A stretch of DNA of 64,000 bases from Pelotomaculum propionicicum (lineage in GTDB: Bacteria; Bacillota; Desulfotomaculia; Desulfotomaculales; Pelotomaculaceae). Position 1 is the stretch's first letter; every line of letters starts with the position of its first letter. The stretch spans positions 1 through 64,000 of the forward strand of contig NZ_QFFZ01000003.1 in NCBI RefSeq assembly GCF_004369225.1, given 5' to 3'. Below are positions 7,678 to 16,474 of this stretch, in pieces. Under the pieces are notes generated by a model. The model searched no databases and had not been told where the DNA came from. It saw only the letters and a list, made by a program, of their open reading frames with translations. Both the position numbers and the translations under genes were made by a program.

Positions 7678-8963
7678 CCTGACTCCTGTATTCTTTTGCT
7701 CATTAGTTCCTGCCGCGTAATCACCACATATTTGGGTGTGAGTTTGTAACGGTAAGATTTTAAGCCCTTGAAGCCGTCGGGGTGGAAAATGGCCAGCAGC
7801 CACCGCTCGTACAGGCTGGTAAAGGTCTGAAAAATCCCGGGCTTCATATCCACGGTTTTAAAGCCAAAACGGCCCAGCCCGCGGTGCAGGAGGGTGATCC
7901 CTAAAATGGTGTTTATTTCGCCGTATTTCTCATTGCTGTTTAAGAATTTAGCCAACAGGGGAAGCCCGCTGCGTACTTCACGCAAGGCGGTAAATATAGA
8001 ATGCTCAAGCAGTGCATTTTCCCCCACCAGTGACAGGAGCCTGTCGTTGTTCATGTGCAGCTCCAGATAGAGTTCCCCGCGTTTTAATACATTGCCGCCG
8101 GGCATCGTCCAGTCCTTGCCGCGGTGCCGGCGCAAAGCGATCCGCCAGATAGAGTTTCCATCGCCTAAATTACTGATCCCTGATATGAGGCGGACAAACC
8201 TGTCCACGTAGCTCCAAAGTCGCTGCAGAACTTTTTTAGAAAAAGGCTTCTTTTTAGCCGGCATAATCTCCTCCAGCGGCGCTACCTGCAGGCCGCGCTG
8301 CTTCAGGCCGTCCAGGATGCGGGGCAGGGCTTCCACCACCCGCGACGGGCTGCCTTTAGCCGCGCCCGGCGTGGCGTCACTGTCGTGCAGGACCAGTATC
8401 GCGCCATCCCGGATCCTGCTCAGCACTTTGTGGGTAACGCTTTCCGGGGTGGCCTTCTTAGTCCAGTCCCAGCTCATATAAGTCCATAGTATAACTTTTA
8501 AGCCTTTCAGGCGGCAGTACCAGATTGAAAAAAGGTTGAACAGCCCCCAGGCCGGGCGGCAGAAGCGAATTTTCTGCCCGGTCACTTCTTCAATGGCCAG
8601 GCTGGCTTCGCCGATTTCCCTGCTTGTGGCGCGTGGTCCAAGCAGCCAGGCGGCTTTGTGGGCGTAGCCGTGGCTGCCTATTTCATGACCCGCTTTGATG
8701 ATCTGCCTGGTGATCTCCGGGTTAGCCCTGGCCTTGGCGCCGACCAGGAAGAAACAGGCCCTTACCTGGTAGCGGTGCAGGATCTCCAGGATTTGCGGCG
8801 TGTAAAGCGGGTCCGGGCCGTCATCAAAGGTGAGGGCGACTCTGCCGCAGCCTTTGGGCGCCCGTGACACAGCGCCGATATGGCCTAAACGGACCACTAC
8901 CGTCGGCGCCAGTGAGTAGACAAAAATAAGCAGAAATAAGATTTTTAAAATAGAAGCTTCCAT
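7674..8963 (-). CDS. Membrane-anchored polysaccharide deacetylase with a YkoP-like C-terminal domain
   Basis: A 429-aa protein with an N-terminal membrane anchor (residues 5-25) and a NodB-type deacetylase domain (about 40-245). The metal and catalytic motifs are TFDDGP (Asp47, Asp48), SHGYAH (His98, His102), RPAWG (136-140) and LHD (His193). Residues 250-425 form a second domain (LWSYVDRFVRLISG, GELYLELHMNN, HPDG) that resembles the YkoP family found fused or next to deacetylases in Bacilli. It probably deacetylates peptidoglycan or another surface glycan. The RPAWG motif differs from the usual RPP(Y/W)G, so activity may be modified. Its stop codon lies inside a palindromic repeat. Confidence 0.86.
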   Translation of the reverse strand: MEASILKILFLLIFVYSLAPTVVVRLGHIGAVSRAPKGCGRVALTFDDGPDPLYTPQILEILHRYQVRACFFLVGAKARANPEITRQIIKAGHEIGSHGYAHKAAWLLGPRATSREIGEASLAIEEVTGQKIRFCRPAWGLFNLFSIWYCRLKGLKVILWTYMSWDWTKKATPESVTHKVLSRIRDGAILVLHDSDATPGAAKGSPSRVVEALPRILDGLKQRGLQVAPLEEIMPAKKKPFSKKVLQRLWSYVDRFVRLISGISNLGDGNSIWRIALRRHRGKDWTMPGGNVLKRGELYLELHMNNDRLLSLVGENALLEHSIFTALREVRSGLPLLAKFLNSNEKYGEINTILGITLLHRGLGRFGFKTVDMKPGIFQTFTSLYERWLLAIFHPDGFKGLKSYRYKLTPKYVVITRQELMSKRIQESG

Positions 8964-8978
8964 TATTAAATCCTCAGA

Positions 8979-10178
8979 TCAGTTTGTAAGGCTGTGTGTA
9001 AAAAGTTTTTCAATAGGGTACAGAAAATAAAAGCAGGACATCATGGCCAGCAGTACGGCGCCTAAAAAAAGGGCGGTAGAAATCCCAAAACTCTTGGCCA
9101 CTATGCCACCCAGAGCCGGGCCGACTGCAATGCCCATGCCCTCTATGGTTGAGAAGACTCCCCAGCCGGTGGCCTGTCTTTCAGGTGAAATCACCTTGGC
9201 CAGCAGGTTATTCCAGGAGGGGAGGACCATGGCGTATGAAAAACCGACCAGTGCGGCCATACCGTAGGAGGTGACAGCGTTATGGGCGGTTGGGAAAAGG
9301 GCCAGGGAGACGGCGCTCATGCCAAAACCGGTGCCCAGCAGGGTCTTAAGCCTGATCCTGTCCGCCAGCCGCCCCATGGGCAGGAAGGAAACAGCCGCGG
9401 CGGCTCCTCCGATTAAAAGCAGCAAAGCGTACTGGTTGGGGCTAAGGCCTATCTTGTTTTGCGCGTACAGGGGCAGCAGCGGCAGCATCAGCCCGCCGGT
9501 CATGGTTTGGAGGAACATACCCGGCATAAGTATTTTCTTAAACGTCTGGTTTTCCGCCATTTTGCCGACTTCCGTCCAGAAGGAGAAGCCGGAGCTTTCA
9601 TCAGCCTTATTCTCCATAAAGGGGAGCAGCAGCAGGGTCACGGCCAGGGCGCCGCCCCAAAGGGCGATCAGCAGCCAGAAGGCCAGGTTGTAGTCCCTGG
9701 CGATGAGAAAATTAATGGCTACCGGACCGCCGCCGCTGCCAAAAAGCCATACCGCGAAGACAATCCCCATCCGGGCGGCTCTTTCTTTTAGCTGTACAGG
9801 AGCCACTCCGCTGATTACAGCCAGCCAAACCGGTGATACACCCAGGCCGAAAAGGGCTGAGCCAATAAGCAGGACGGCAGGTGAGTGGCAGAACTTCATA
9901 AAAAGCAGTGAGCCCAGGCCGAGCAGGAGCCCTGCGAGCAAAACCGGATAACCTATGCGGTCCAGCTGCCAGCCGGCGGCTCCTTTAAAGAGGGTCTCCA
10001 CCAGGTAGTGGGCTGAAACGGCCAAACCTGCGGCTGCGACTGATATGCCCAGGTAGTTGACGGCGTAAAGAGGCAAGAAGGTAAGGAAGAAAGCCCCCCT
10101 GGTAAATTCCATAAAGAAAAGCATCAGGATCAGGCCGAGTTCTCTTTTTGAAGTAAATATGGCTTTCAGCTCGTGCAA
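8979..10178 (-). CDS. Major facilitator superfamily transporter
   Basis: A 399-aa protein with about twelve hydrophobic helices in two halves, split by a hydrophilic loop near residues 185-210 (FMENKADESSGFSFWTEVGKM). Loop motifs GWQLDRIGYP and GRLADRIRLKTL match the MFS motif A. It is most like drug or small-molecule exporters, but the substrate is not readable. The start is TTG 10178 with GGGAG about 14 bases upstream, so the first residues are uncertain. It lies 15 bases before the deacetylase and probably shares its leftward transcript. Confidence 0.85.
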   Translation of the reverse strand: MHELKAIFTSKRELGLILMLFFMEFTRGAFFLTFLPLYAVNYLGISVAAAGLAVSAHYLVETLFKGAAGWQLDRIGYPVLLAGLLLGLGSLLFMKFCHSPAVLLIGSALFGLGVSPVWLAVISGVAPVQLKERAARMGIVFAVWLFGSGGGPVAINFLIARDYNLAFWLLIALWGGALAVTLLLLPFMENKADESSGFSFWTEVGKMAENQTFKKILMPGMFLQTMTGGLMLPLLPLYAQNKIGLSPNQYALLLLIGGAAAAVSFLPMGRLADRIRLKTLLGTGFGMSAVSLALFPTAHNAVTSYGMAALVGFSYAMVLPSWNNLLAKVISPERQATGWGVFSTIEGMGIAVGPALGGIVAKSFGISTALFLGAVLLAMMSCFYFLYPIEKLFTHSLTN

Positions 10179-10418
10179 AGGTTAAAGGCAACTCCCTTAC
10201 TGGTGGATAGATCTGGTTTAACTATACTGATATTATACACTATGGCGCGGGCTGGGAAACATTTTTTAAACAGCTTATCCTGCCGCGACATTTCCTGCTT
10301 ATTCTTGTCCATGCTGGGAGTTCCATAACTGGCAATAATGAATGTTTGTTAAAGGTCCAAGTGAGCTGTTATCATAAGATTGGATTTTTTAAAGTTATTT
10401 GAAAGGCGGGGGAAGATA

Positions 10419-11468
10419 ATGGAACATGCCAGGCGGGCTTTAATCGCTGTTTTAGTTTTTGCGGGACTGTTGGCGGGCTTGTTTTTTTACCCGGCCTACG
10501 CGTCGGCCGCGTCAAAAAAAATGACCGTTTTGGGGTATTACGCGGAGGACTACCCGGGGGACAAGCTGTCCTTTAATTCGCTCTCCAACAAACAGGCGCT
10601 GGTAAACAGTGTGGCGTTTTTTAGTTATCTGGTTAACAAAGACGGGGACGGCGACTTAACCGGCAGTGTGCCTAAAGACGGTGTGAAACTTGCTGCTGAC
10701 AGGAACGCCAAGTCTTTATTGTTGGTTCACAACGTGGGCGAATACAACAGCAGGGATGTCATCCACAAGGTCCTGTCGGTGGAGAAAAACAGAAGAAACC
10801 TGGAAAGGAATATCGTATCGCTGGTAAAGGGAAATGGTTTTAAAGGAGTTAATATCGACTTTGAGGGTGTGCCTGCGCGGGACAGGTCCAATTATAATAA
10901 ATTCCTGTCTGAGCTGAGTCAGATGTTAAAGCCCGGCGGCTACCTCTTAACAGTTTCCATACCCGCCAAGACAACGGACAACCCTTCCAACGAGTGGTAT
11001 GGCGCTTATGACTACCGGACCATCGGGAAGACTGCCGACCTGGTTGCGGTGATGACTTACGAGGAGCACTGGTCGGGCGGCTCGCCCGGGCCAATTGCCT
11101 CGCTGCCCTGGGTGCAGAGGGTTCTGGACTATACGGTGCGGAACATACCCAAGGAAAAGGTATTAATGGGAATTCCGGCTTACGGGTACGATTGGTCGGC
11201 AGTGGGGAACAAGTCAGTGCGCTGGTACAAGACCGGCGAACTCATTTCGAAATACGGGCCGGCTAAATGGAATGACTGGGCTTCTTCGCCCTACTTAATT
11301 TACTATGATGACAAGGGGAAAAAGCATGAGGTCTGGTTTGAGAACAAGTACAGCCTTGGTATTAAGCTGAATTTGGCTAAAAGTTACGGTATCGGCGGCA
11401 TAGCCATATGGCGACTGGGGTTTGAGGACGCCTCCTTCTGGGAGACAGTGCGGGCAGAATTATCGTGA
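10419..11468 (+). CDS. Secreted GH18 glycosidase, spore-lytic (YaaH/SleL)-like
   Basis: A 349-aa protein with an N-terminal signal segment (residues 6-31) and a GH18 TIM barrel. The active site reads GVNIDFEG, with Asp147 and the acid Glu149 conserved as in the spore cortex enzymes YaaH/SleL; later barrel motifs are VAVMTYEEHW, GIPAYGYDW and IAIWRLG. No LysM domain is present, unlike many family members. The start is ATG 10419 behind AGGCGGGGG; a TTG 39 bases upstream lacks a ribosome site. A role in cutting glucosaminidic bonds in cortex or wall peptidoglycan is inferred from family. Confidence 0.88.
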   Translation: MEHARRALIAVLVFAGLLAGLFFYPAYASAASKKMTVLGYYAEDYPGDKLSFNSLSNKQALVNSVAFFSYLVNKDGDGDLTGSVPKDGVKLAADRNAKSLLLVHNVGEYNSRDVIHKVLSVEKNRRNLERNIVSLVKGNGFKGVNIDFEGVPARDRSNYNKFLSELSQMLKPGGYLLTVSIPAKTTDNPSNEWYGAYDYRTIGKTADLVAVMTYEEHWSGGSPGPIASLPWVQRVLDYTVRNIPKEKVLMGIPAYGYDWSAVGNKSVRWYKTGELISKYGPAKWNDWASSPYLIYYDDKGKKHEVWFENKYSLGIKLNLAKSYGIGGIAIWRLGFEDASFWETVRAELS

Positions 11469-11494
11469 CAAGAAACGGGGATAACAATTAATAA

Positions 11495-11671
11495 TGCAGG
11501 TTCGACTTCAGTCGAACAAGGCGCGTCAGCGCCAAAATAGCTTGAGGCATTGGGGACATACTTCGTCAATAAAGGAATACCCAATCCAATCGGGGACATA
11601 TCTCGGCTGTTAATTAATGCCCCAAATAGAGATGTGTCCCCATTCCGCTGACGAATGAATTCGCACCTACA
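11495..11671 (-). repeat. GGGGACA repeat element (copy B), full length
   Basis: A 177-bp element inverted relative to copy A. Its ends are imperfect inverted repeats of about 20 bp (TGCAGGTTCGACTTCAGTCG at 11495 and, on the other strand, TGTAGGTGCGAATTCATTCG), each able to fold on itself. Inside are several GGGGACA/TGTCCCC words. With the flanking sequence it accounts for most of the roughly 350-base gap after the GH18 gene. Confidence 0.82.
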
Positions 11672-11800
11672 ATTAAAAGCCAGCCCGGATGTTGCTTTCA
11701 GTGCGGTTGCTTTGCCGCTGTTGTTTCCAGCGTGCAGGTTGGATTAATTGAAAAAGTGCGACGGAAAAAGCAGTTATTTTGTTTTTAAAGCGAGTCTGTA

Positions 11801-11818
11801 GGGGGCGCTTGCGCCCCC
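11801..11818 (-). terminator. GC-rich hairpin downstream of the 46-aa ORF
   Basis: GGGGGCGC and GCGCCCCC form an 8-bp stem with a two-base loop just after the leftward small ORF. No T-run follows directly, so it may be an RNA-stabilising hairpin rather than a strong terminator. Confidence 0.5.
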
Positions 11819-11822
11819 GGCT

Positions 11823-11963
11823 TTACCTTTTTACTGCCAGCAGGTATAGTTCCTGTTTATTATTTGCTGCTTTGTTCATTTTTTGTTCGGCCTGAAGGAG
11901 CTCGTTGAGTTGTTCATCCGAAAGATCAGCCACCTTCATTCCCTTGGTGTTTATTTCAGCCAC
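11823..11963 (-). CDS. Small protein of 46 aa, function unknown
   Basis: This short frame starts at GTG 11963 behind a perfect AAAAAGGAGGG site seven bases upstream and ends at TAA 11823. The protein begins MAEINTKGMKVADLSDEQ and continues as a charged, probably helical chain (LNELLQAEQKMNKAANNKQE) ending LAVKR. It has no signal peptide, membrane span or cysteine. I do not recognise it. Strong ribosome binding, codon-like composition and a hairpin after the stop make it a real gene candidate. It is divergent from feoAB; no Fur-like site faces it clearly. Confidence 0.6.
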   Translation of the reverse strand: MAEINTKGMKVADLSDEQLNELLQAEQKMNKAANNKQELYLLAVKR

Positions 11964-12019
11964 TTTTCACCCTCCTTTTTGCTTTTTTATATTCTGTCTC
12001 TTTTCTGCTAAAAATATTG

Positions 12020-12100
12020 TTGATTTTGCTGAATAGATTACATATAATTTAAGTAAAATGAGAACGGTTATCTTTCTCATTCTGTTGATAATGATTATCA
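12020..12100 (+). promoter_or_regulatory. feoAB promoter with Fur box
   Basis: TTGATT (12020-12025), 17 bases and TATAAT (12043-12048) make a good promoter. A perfect 7-1-7 Fur-type inverted repeat, TGATAAT-G-ATTATCA, occupies 12086-12100, about 30 bases into the leader. A second perfect dyad, AATGAGAA/TTCTCATT, brackets 12057-12081. Iron repression of feoAB through the Fur box follows from family knowledge. Confidence 0.75.
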
Positions 12101-12121
12101 TTATATTTGGAGGCGGGCTCA

Positions 12122-12340
12122 ATGAACCTGGATGAAGCGAAAAAGGGGCAGCTCATCAAAGTTACCAGGATCAAAGATGACCTGACCAGAATGCAGGCTA
12201 TCCGCCTGGGCATTGCCGAGGGATCTGTTGTCACCTGCCGGGAGATAGTGCCGGCGGGGCCGGTGGTGGTGGCCAGGAATAAACAGGAAATCGCCATTGG
12301 TCGAAGTCTGGCCAGGACCATTTCAGTTGAGCCATATTAG
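12122..12340 (+). CDS. feoA: Ferrous iron transport protein A
   Basis: A 72-aa SH3-like cytosolic FeoA protein (MNLDEAKKGQLIKVTRI, LGIAEGSVVTC, PVVVARNKQEIAIGRSLA). It is thought to modulate the GTPase of FeoB. The start is ATG 12122, nine bases after TTGGAGG. It follows the Fur box and precedes feoB by 29 bases, so both should be iron-repressed together. Confidence 0.92.
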   Translation: MNLDEAKKGQLIKVTRIKDDLTRMQAIRLGIAEGSVVTCREIVPAGPVVVARNKQEIAIGRSLARTISVEPY

Positions 12341-12369
12341 TTTTATCCCCGGCGCAGGCCGGTTTTCTC

Positions 12370-14343
12370 TTGTACATAGAAAATGGTGGTGATCAGTTTT
12401 TGGAGAGTGCAAGCAGGGTGGAGGCCATCCCGCCAGGCGGCAGGAAAATAGTGCTGGCCGGCAATCCCAATGTCGGAAAATCTGTTATCTTTAATAACCT
12501 TACCGGCCTGTACATGGACGTTTCAAACTATCCGGGCACTACTCTTAATATGGCCTGCGGTCGTTACAACGGTGATGTTGTAATCGATACGCCGGGCGTT
12601 TACGGTGTCTCTTCTTTAAGTGAGGAAGAGAAGATTACCAGAGACATCATCCTGGCCGCGGATGTGCTGGTGAACGTTGTCAACGCGGTTCACCTGGCGC
12701 AGGATTTATTCCTGACCCTGCAGATTATCGATATGGGTATCCCGATGGTGTTGGCCCTTAACATGACGGATGAGGCTGCCCGGGAGGGGCTGGAGATCAA
12801 CGCGCTTCTTCTGGAAAACCTGTTGGGTGTTCCCGTAGTTTCCATGGCGGCAGAGAGCGGCTCCGGTATGGACGAGTTAAAGAGGAAGATAGATCTGGCC
12901 AAGCCCGGTCAGTCAGCGCCCGGCCTGCAGGAGAGGATTAATCAGGTGAGCCCGCCTGCCGGCAGGCGGGAAGCCCTGCTGGTCCTTGAAGGTGACCAGG
13001 AAGTCAGCCGGCGCTTTGGACTGGAACCTGGTACGGACCGGGAAGCTATCTACAAGGGTCGCAGGGAAAGAGTGAACAATCTGGTTGCGCTGGTAGTGAA
13101 GGAGAGCAGAAAAGGTGAAAGCTTTACCTCCCGCCTGGGCCGCTGGATGCTGTTGCCTGCCACCGGTTTTCCGCTGCTGGCATTTACTTTGTGGGCGGTT
13201 TATGAACTGGTGGGGGTTTTTTTTGCGCAATATATTGTAGACAATACCGAGAGCTTTATGACAGGTTATTATGAGCCCGCGCTCAGGTCGCTGATTAACG
13301 GTGTTTTCCCGCCCGGGACGGTTGTCAGTACCATTTTAACCGGCCAGTACGGAGTCTTAACCCTTACTGTGACCTACCTGATCGGCATTTTACTGCCGCT
13401 GGTGCTGGGAATTTTTCTGGTGTTGTCTATACTTGAGGATTCTGGCTACCTGCCGAGGATTGCCACTTTGGTCGACCGCACTTTAATTGGAGCGGGATTG
13501 AACGGCCAGGCTGTGATCCCGATGATCCTCGGTTTCGGGTGCGTAACCATGGCCTGTATTTCAACCAGGGTATTGGGTTCAGACCGGGAGAGACGTATAG
13601 CAATTTTCCTGCTGGCGCTTGGTGTCCCCTGCTCAGCCCAAATGGCCATTATCATTGCCGTTTTGTCCGGGCAGGGCGCTTTCTATATGGTTTTATACGT
13701 GATGATTATGCTCAGCGTCCTCCTTTGCACCGGCGCCCTGCTCGGCCGCTTTCTGCCGGGAGAGACGTCCCCTCTGCTGATCGAGCTGCCGCCCCTCCGT
13801 TTGCCCCGGCCCCGCAACTTCCTGGTAAAGACCTGGTCCAGGTCATACCAGTTTATCAAAGAAGCCTTCCCTATATTCGCCGGGGGGACACTTTTTTTAA
13901 GCATCCTTGAGGTGACAGGCCTGCTGCGGGGCCTGCGCAATGCCCTGCAGCCTGTGACTGTGAGCTGGCTGCACCTGCCGCAGGAGGTGGCCGATATTTT
14001 TGTGATGGGTCTGATCAGAAAGGAGTTCGGCGCCGCGGCGATACTAAACCTGCAGATGCTCCCCCTGCAAAACTTTATTGTGCTTTTGACACTTTCACTT
14101 ACCGTCCCGTGTATTGCGTCGACCATGGTAATTTTTAAAGAGCGGGGTCTGCGCGAGGGTCTGGCGGTCTGGTTAGCCGTTTTTTGCCTGGCAATATTAA
14201 TAGGCGGTATGATTACCCGCCTGTTGGAATACATGTTTAGTGCAGGCTTTCACCAAACCCCCGTACTCTTGACCCTGGTTGTTTTCGTGACTGTCTTTTT
14301 ATGGGTGCTGACCATGCTGTCCAGGCCGCGCAGGGCATCATAA
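12370..14343 (+). CDS. feoB: Ferrous iron transporter FeoB
   Basis: A 657-aa membrane Fe(II) permease. The N-terminal G domain shows GNPNVGKS (31-38), NYPGTT, DTPGVYG and NMTD. A short GDI-like helical region follows, then core membrane segments with two Gate motifs (LILGFGCVTMAC; VPCIASTMVIF). It is near the short end of the family and lacks a long C-terminal extension. The TTG at 12370 has no evident ribosome site; a GTG at 12418 with GGAG about ten bases upstream is an alternative start just before the G domain. It is part of the Fur-controlled feoAB unit. Confidence 0.92.
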   Translation: MYIENGGDQFLESASRVEAIPPGGRKIVLAGNPNVGKSVIFNNLTGLYMDVSNYPGTTLNMACGRYNGDVVIDTPGVYGVSSLSEEEKITRDIILAADVLVNVVNAVHLAQDLFLTLQIIDMGIPMVLALNMTDEAAREGLEINALLLENLLGVPVVSMAAESGSGMDELKRKIDLAKPGQSAPGLQERINQVSPPAGRREALLVLEGDQEVSRRFGLEPGTDREAIYKGRRERVNNLVALVVKESRKGESFTSRLGRWMLLPATGFPLLAFTLWAVYELVGVFFAQYIVDNTESFMTGYYEPALRSLINGVFPPGTVVSTILTGQYGVLTLTVTYLIGILLPLVLGIFLVLSILEDSGYLPRIATLVDRTLIGAGLNGQAVIPMILGFGCVTMACISTRVLGSDRERRIAIFLLALGVPCSAQMAIIIAVLSGQGAFYMVLYVMIMLSVLLCTGALLGRFLPGETSPLLIELPPLRLPRPRNFLVKTWSRSYQFIKEAFPIFAGGTLFLSILEVTGLLRGLRNALQPVTVSWLHLPQEVADIFVMGLIRKEFGAAAILNLQMLPLQNFIVLLTLSLTVPCIASTMVIFKERGLREGLAVWLAVFCLAILIGGMITRLLEYMFSAGFHQTPVLLTLVVFVTVFLWVLTMLSRPRRAS

Positions 14344-14371
14344 ACAGGTATAGCTCTCCAAGCGTTCGTTG

Positions 14372-14380
14372 TGGTATAAT
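14372..14380 (+). promoter_or_regulatory. Extended -10 promoter of the DacF-like gene
   Basis: TGGTATAAT is a consensus extended -10 element, 57 bases before the start codon. No convincing -35 box is seen, which is acceptable for this promoter type. Confidence 0.45.
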
Positions 14381-14436
14381 TGTTTTTAGTCTGGGTGTTT
14401 TTTGCTGCTCCCTAAAAACCTTGTAAAGGTGATGGA

Positions 14437-15651
14437 ATGCTGAAAAAAATATCCTTGTGGGTATGTCTGGCCGCATTTTTGTTATCGGCCGCTGTTTTTC
14501 CCGCGGCAGCAGCTTCGCCTGTGATTACTGGAGAAGCCGCGGTACTTGTCGACTCAAAAAACGGGCAGGTCCTTTTCGAGAAAAATGCGTCCGTCAAGGT
14601 GTACCCGGCCAGCACCACCAAAATTCTGACCGCGATTATAGCTTTGGAAAGCGCCAGAACTGGTGAGATGGTCACTATCCCCAAAGAGGCCTCTGATGTT
14701 GAGGGATCCGCAGTAGGACTGCAGGAAGGCGAACAGGTTTCCCTGGAGGATTTGCTTTACGCGCTGATGTTGAATTCAGGCAATGATTCAGCTGTGGCTA
14801 TCGCCTGCCATTTGGGCGGTTCGGTGCCCGGTTTCGTTCAGATGATGAACAAAAGGGCTGCTGAATTAGGTGCGGTTAACACGCATTTTAACAACCCCAA
14901 TGGCCTGCCCGATCCCAATCACTATACCACTGCCCGCGACATGGCCTTAATCGCCCGCTACACCATGCAAAACCCGGAATTCAGAGAAATTGTCTCGACT
15001 AAAGTAAAAACGATCACACGCAGCGATCCCAACGCGCAGACATACCTGGACAACCATAACAAGCTGCTGTGGAATTACGATGGCGCTATCGGAGTTAAGA
15101 CCGGGTATACGGACGAGGCCAGGCAGTGTCTCGTGTCAGCCGCGGCCAGGCAGGGCAGGGAACTGATCGCCGTGGTAATGAAAAGTGAGGGGACTGACAT
15201 TTGGACTGATTCGACAAAGCTTTTAGATTTTGGATTTGCTGAATTTAACCAGGCGTCCCTGGTCGAGGCAGGTAAATTTATGGCTGATGTGCCGGTGCGT
15301 TACGGTGTTGCCAAAACCGTGCGCGCCCAGACGGGCAGCTCGCTGGTCTATGATTTTCCAATTGGTGCTAAACCTCAAATAAGTCAGGAAATCACCCTGT
15401 TCGATAATATTGCGGCTCCTTTGCAGGCTGGCAAAAAGGTGGGTGAAGCAGCCTTTTATGCAAACGGCCAGGAGTTGGGCAGGGTTGATTTGGTGGCCCA
15501 GCAAGAGGTAAAAAGAAGGATACTGGCTAAATGGTGGTTCTGGCTGTTAGTTCTGGCGGCGATAGCTACCGCTGCTGCCATAGCCCTGTACCAGAACGAA
15601 ATGCGCCGCAGGCGCTGGCAGATGTACAACAAGCGCAAGTACTACCTGTAG
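14437..15651 (+). CDS. D-alanyl-D-alanine carboxypeptidase (DacF/DacB type)
   Basis: A 404-aa serine peptidase of family S11 that trims the terminal D-Ala from peptidoglycan stem peptides. It has a signal peptide (1-26) and the penicillin-binding motifs STTK (Ser59-Lys62), SGN (114-116) and KTG (221-223). A C-terminal PBP5-like beta domain (about 275-365) and a membrane-anchoring helix (about 372-392, WWFWLLVLAAIATAAAIAL) follow. In sporulating Firmicutes such enzymes adjust cross-linking of vegetative wall or spore cortex; which applies here is not decided by sequence. The start is ATG 14437 behind AAAGGTG. Confidence 0.93.
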   Translation: MLKKISLWVCLAAFLLSAAVFPAAAASPVITGEAAVLVDSKNGQVLFEKNASVKVYPASTTKILTAIIALESARTGEMVTIPKEASDVEGSAVGLQEGEQVSLEDLLYALMLNSGNDSAVAIACHLGGSVPGFVQMMNKRAAELGAVNTHFNNPNGLPDPNHYTTARDMALIARYTMQNPEFREIVSTKVKTITRSDPNAQTYLDNHNKLLWNYDGAIGVKTGYTDEARQCLVSAAARQGRELIAVVMKSEGTDIWTDSTKLLDFGFAEFNQASLVEAGKFMADVPVRYGVAKTVRAQTGSSLVYDFPIGAKPQISQEITLFDNIAAPLQAGKKVGEAAFYANGQELGRVDLVAQQEVKRRILAKWWFWLLVLAAIATAAAIALYQNEMRRRRWQMYNKRKYYL

Positions 15652-15706
15652 GAGCTAGTTGGGGATATTAAATAAGATGATTATACCGTTGGCTTAATGA
15701 AAAGAT

Positions 15707-15920
15707 AAAAACAAATTGACAGGATTAACAAGATTTTAGAAGATTAACAGGACTATTAAATAATCACATTTTATTTAGAATTCTTATTTACAGAGGATTT
15801 CTTAAGACAACCTTAAAAGGTATGTTAATGGGTAAAAGAAACAATTATAAAAGGTCTTCATATATTTTTTATAAAATCCTGTAAATCCTTTTAATCCTGT
15901 AAATCCTGTCAATTTGTTTT
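15707..15920. repeat. GGATTAACAGGATT palindromic repeat, full element
   Basis: It begins AAAACAAATTGACAGGATTA and ends in the inverse AATCCTGTCAATTTGTTTT. The arms repeat GGATTAACA or GGATTTACA-like words; the centre is unrelated AT-rich sequence. It fills the 300-base gap between the carboxypeptidase and the Fur-family gene and has no coding capacity. Other copies lie at 23282, 31319 and 56082. Confidence 0.85.
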
Positions 15921-15955
15921 ATAGGCTGACACAATAAAACCCGAAAGGTGGTGTG

Positions 15956-16405
15956 ATGATGAAAAAAGTTATATCCGATGTCGGGGAAAAACTCAGGGCG
16001 AAAGAATCAAAACTGACAACACGCCGGGAGTTGGTCTTAAAAGTGCTCCTGGAAAACAACGGCAAGCACCTCAGCGCTGAAGAAGTTTATAACCTGGTCA
16101 AGCTCCGGGCTCCCGACGTGGGTCTGGCGACGGTTTACAGGACCTTGGAACTTTTTCAGGAGTTCGACCTGATCCAAACAATTGATTTCGGGGATGGCCG
16201 CAAACGTTACGAGTTCGGCCCGGAGGCAGGAGAAAACCATCACCACCATCATTTAATATGTATTAAGTGCGGCAGCATTATTGAAGTTAACGAGGACCTG
16301 CTGGAAGAGCTGGAAAACAGGGTCAGCAAGAAGCATAACTTTACGGTGACCGACCACCAGCTCAAAATCTTCGGTGTATGCGAACAGTGCAAAAAACCAA
16401 AATAA
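15956..16405 (+). CDS. Fur-family metalloregulator
   Basis: A protein of about 149 aa with the Fur winged helix (residues 20-85: TTRRELVLKVLLENNGKHLS, VGLATVYRTLELF) and a C-terminal dimer domain. Metal ligands are visible as the HHHHH cluster near residue 98, CIKCG and CEQCKK, the last two forming a structural zinc site. The start is one of three consecutive codons (GTG/ATG/ATG at 15953-15961) behind AAAGGTGG. Fur and PerR cannot be separated with confidence; the feo Fur box nearby would be a natural target. Confidence 0.9.
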   Translation: MMKKVISDVGEKLRAKESKLTTRRELVLKVLLENNGKHLSAEEVYNLVKLRAPDVGLATVYRTLELFQEFDLIQTIDFGDGRKRYEFGPEAGENHHHHHLICIKCGSIIEVNEDLLEELENRVSKKHNFTVTDHQLKIFGVCEQCKKPK

Positions 16406-16423
16406 GTAAGACCGGATAATACT

Positions 16424-16456
16424 TCCATGCTATAATTAAAGCATGGATTATTTTTT
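16424..16456 (+). terminator. Terminator of the Fur-family gene
   Basis: TCCATGCT (16424-16431) pairs with AGCATGGA (16440-16447), followed by TTATTTTTT. The loop contains TATAATTA. Confidence 0.8.
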
Positions 16457-16474
16457 CCCAGGGGGGCTTTCTTT

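Noticed and set aside
15707-15920. Possible CRISPR array because of regularly repeated GGATTAACA words
   Set aside because: The words are short, unevenly spaced and inverted between the two arms; there are no equal-length unique spacers and no cas genes.
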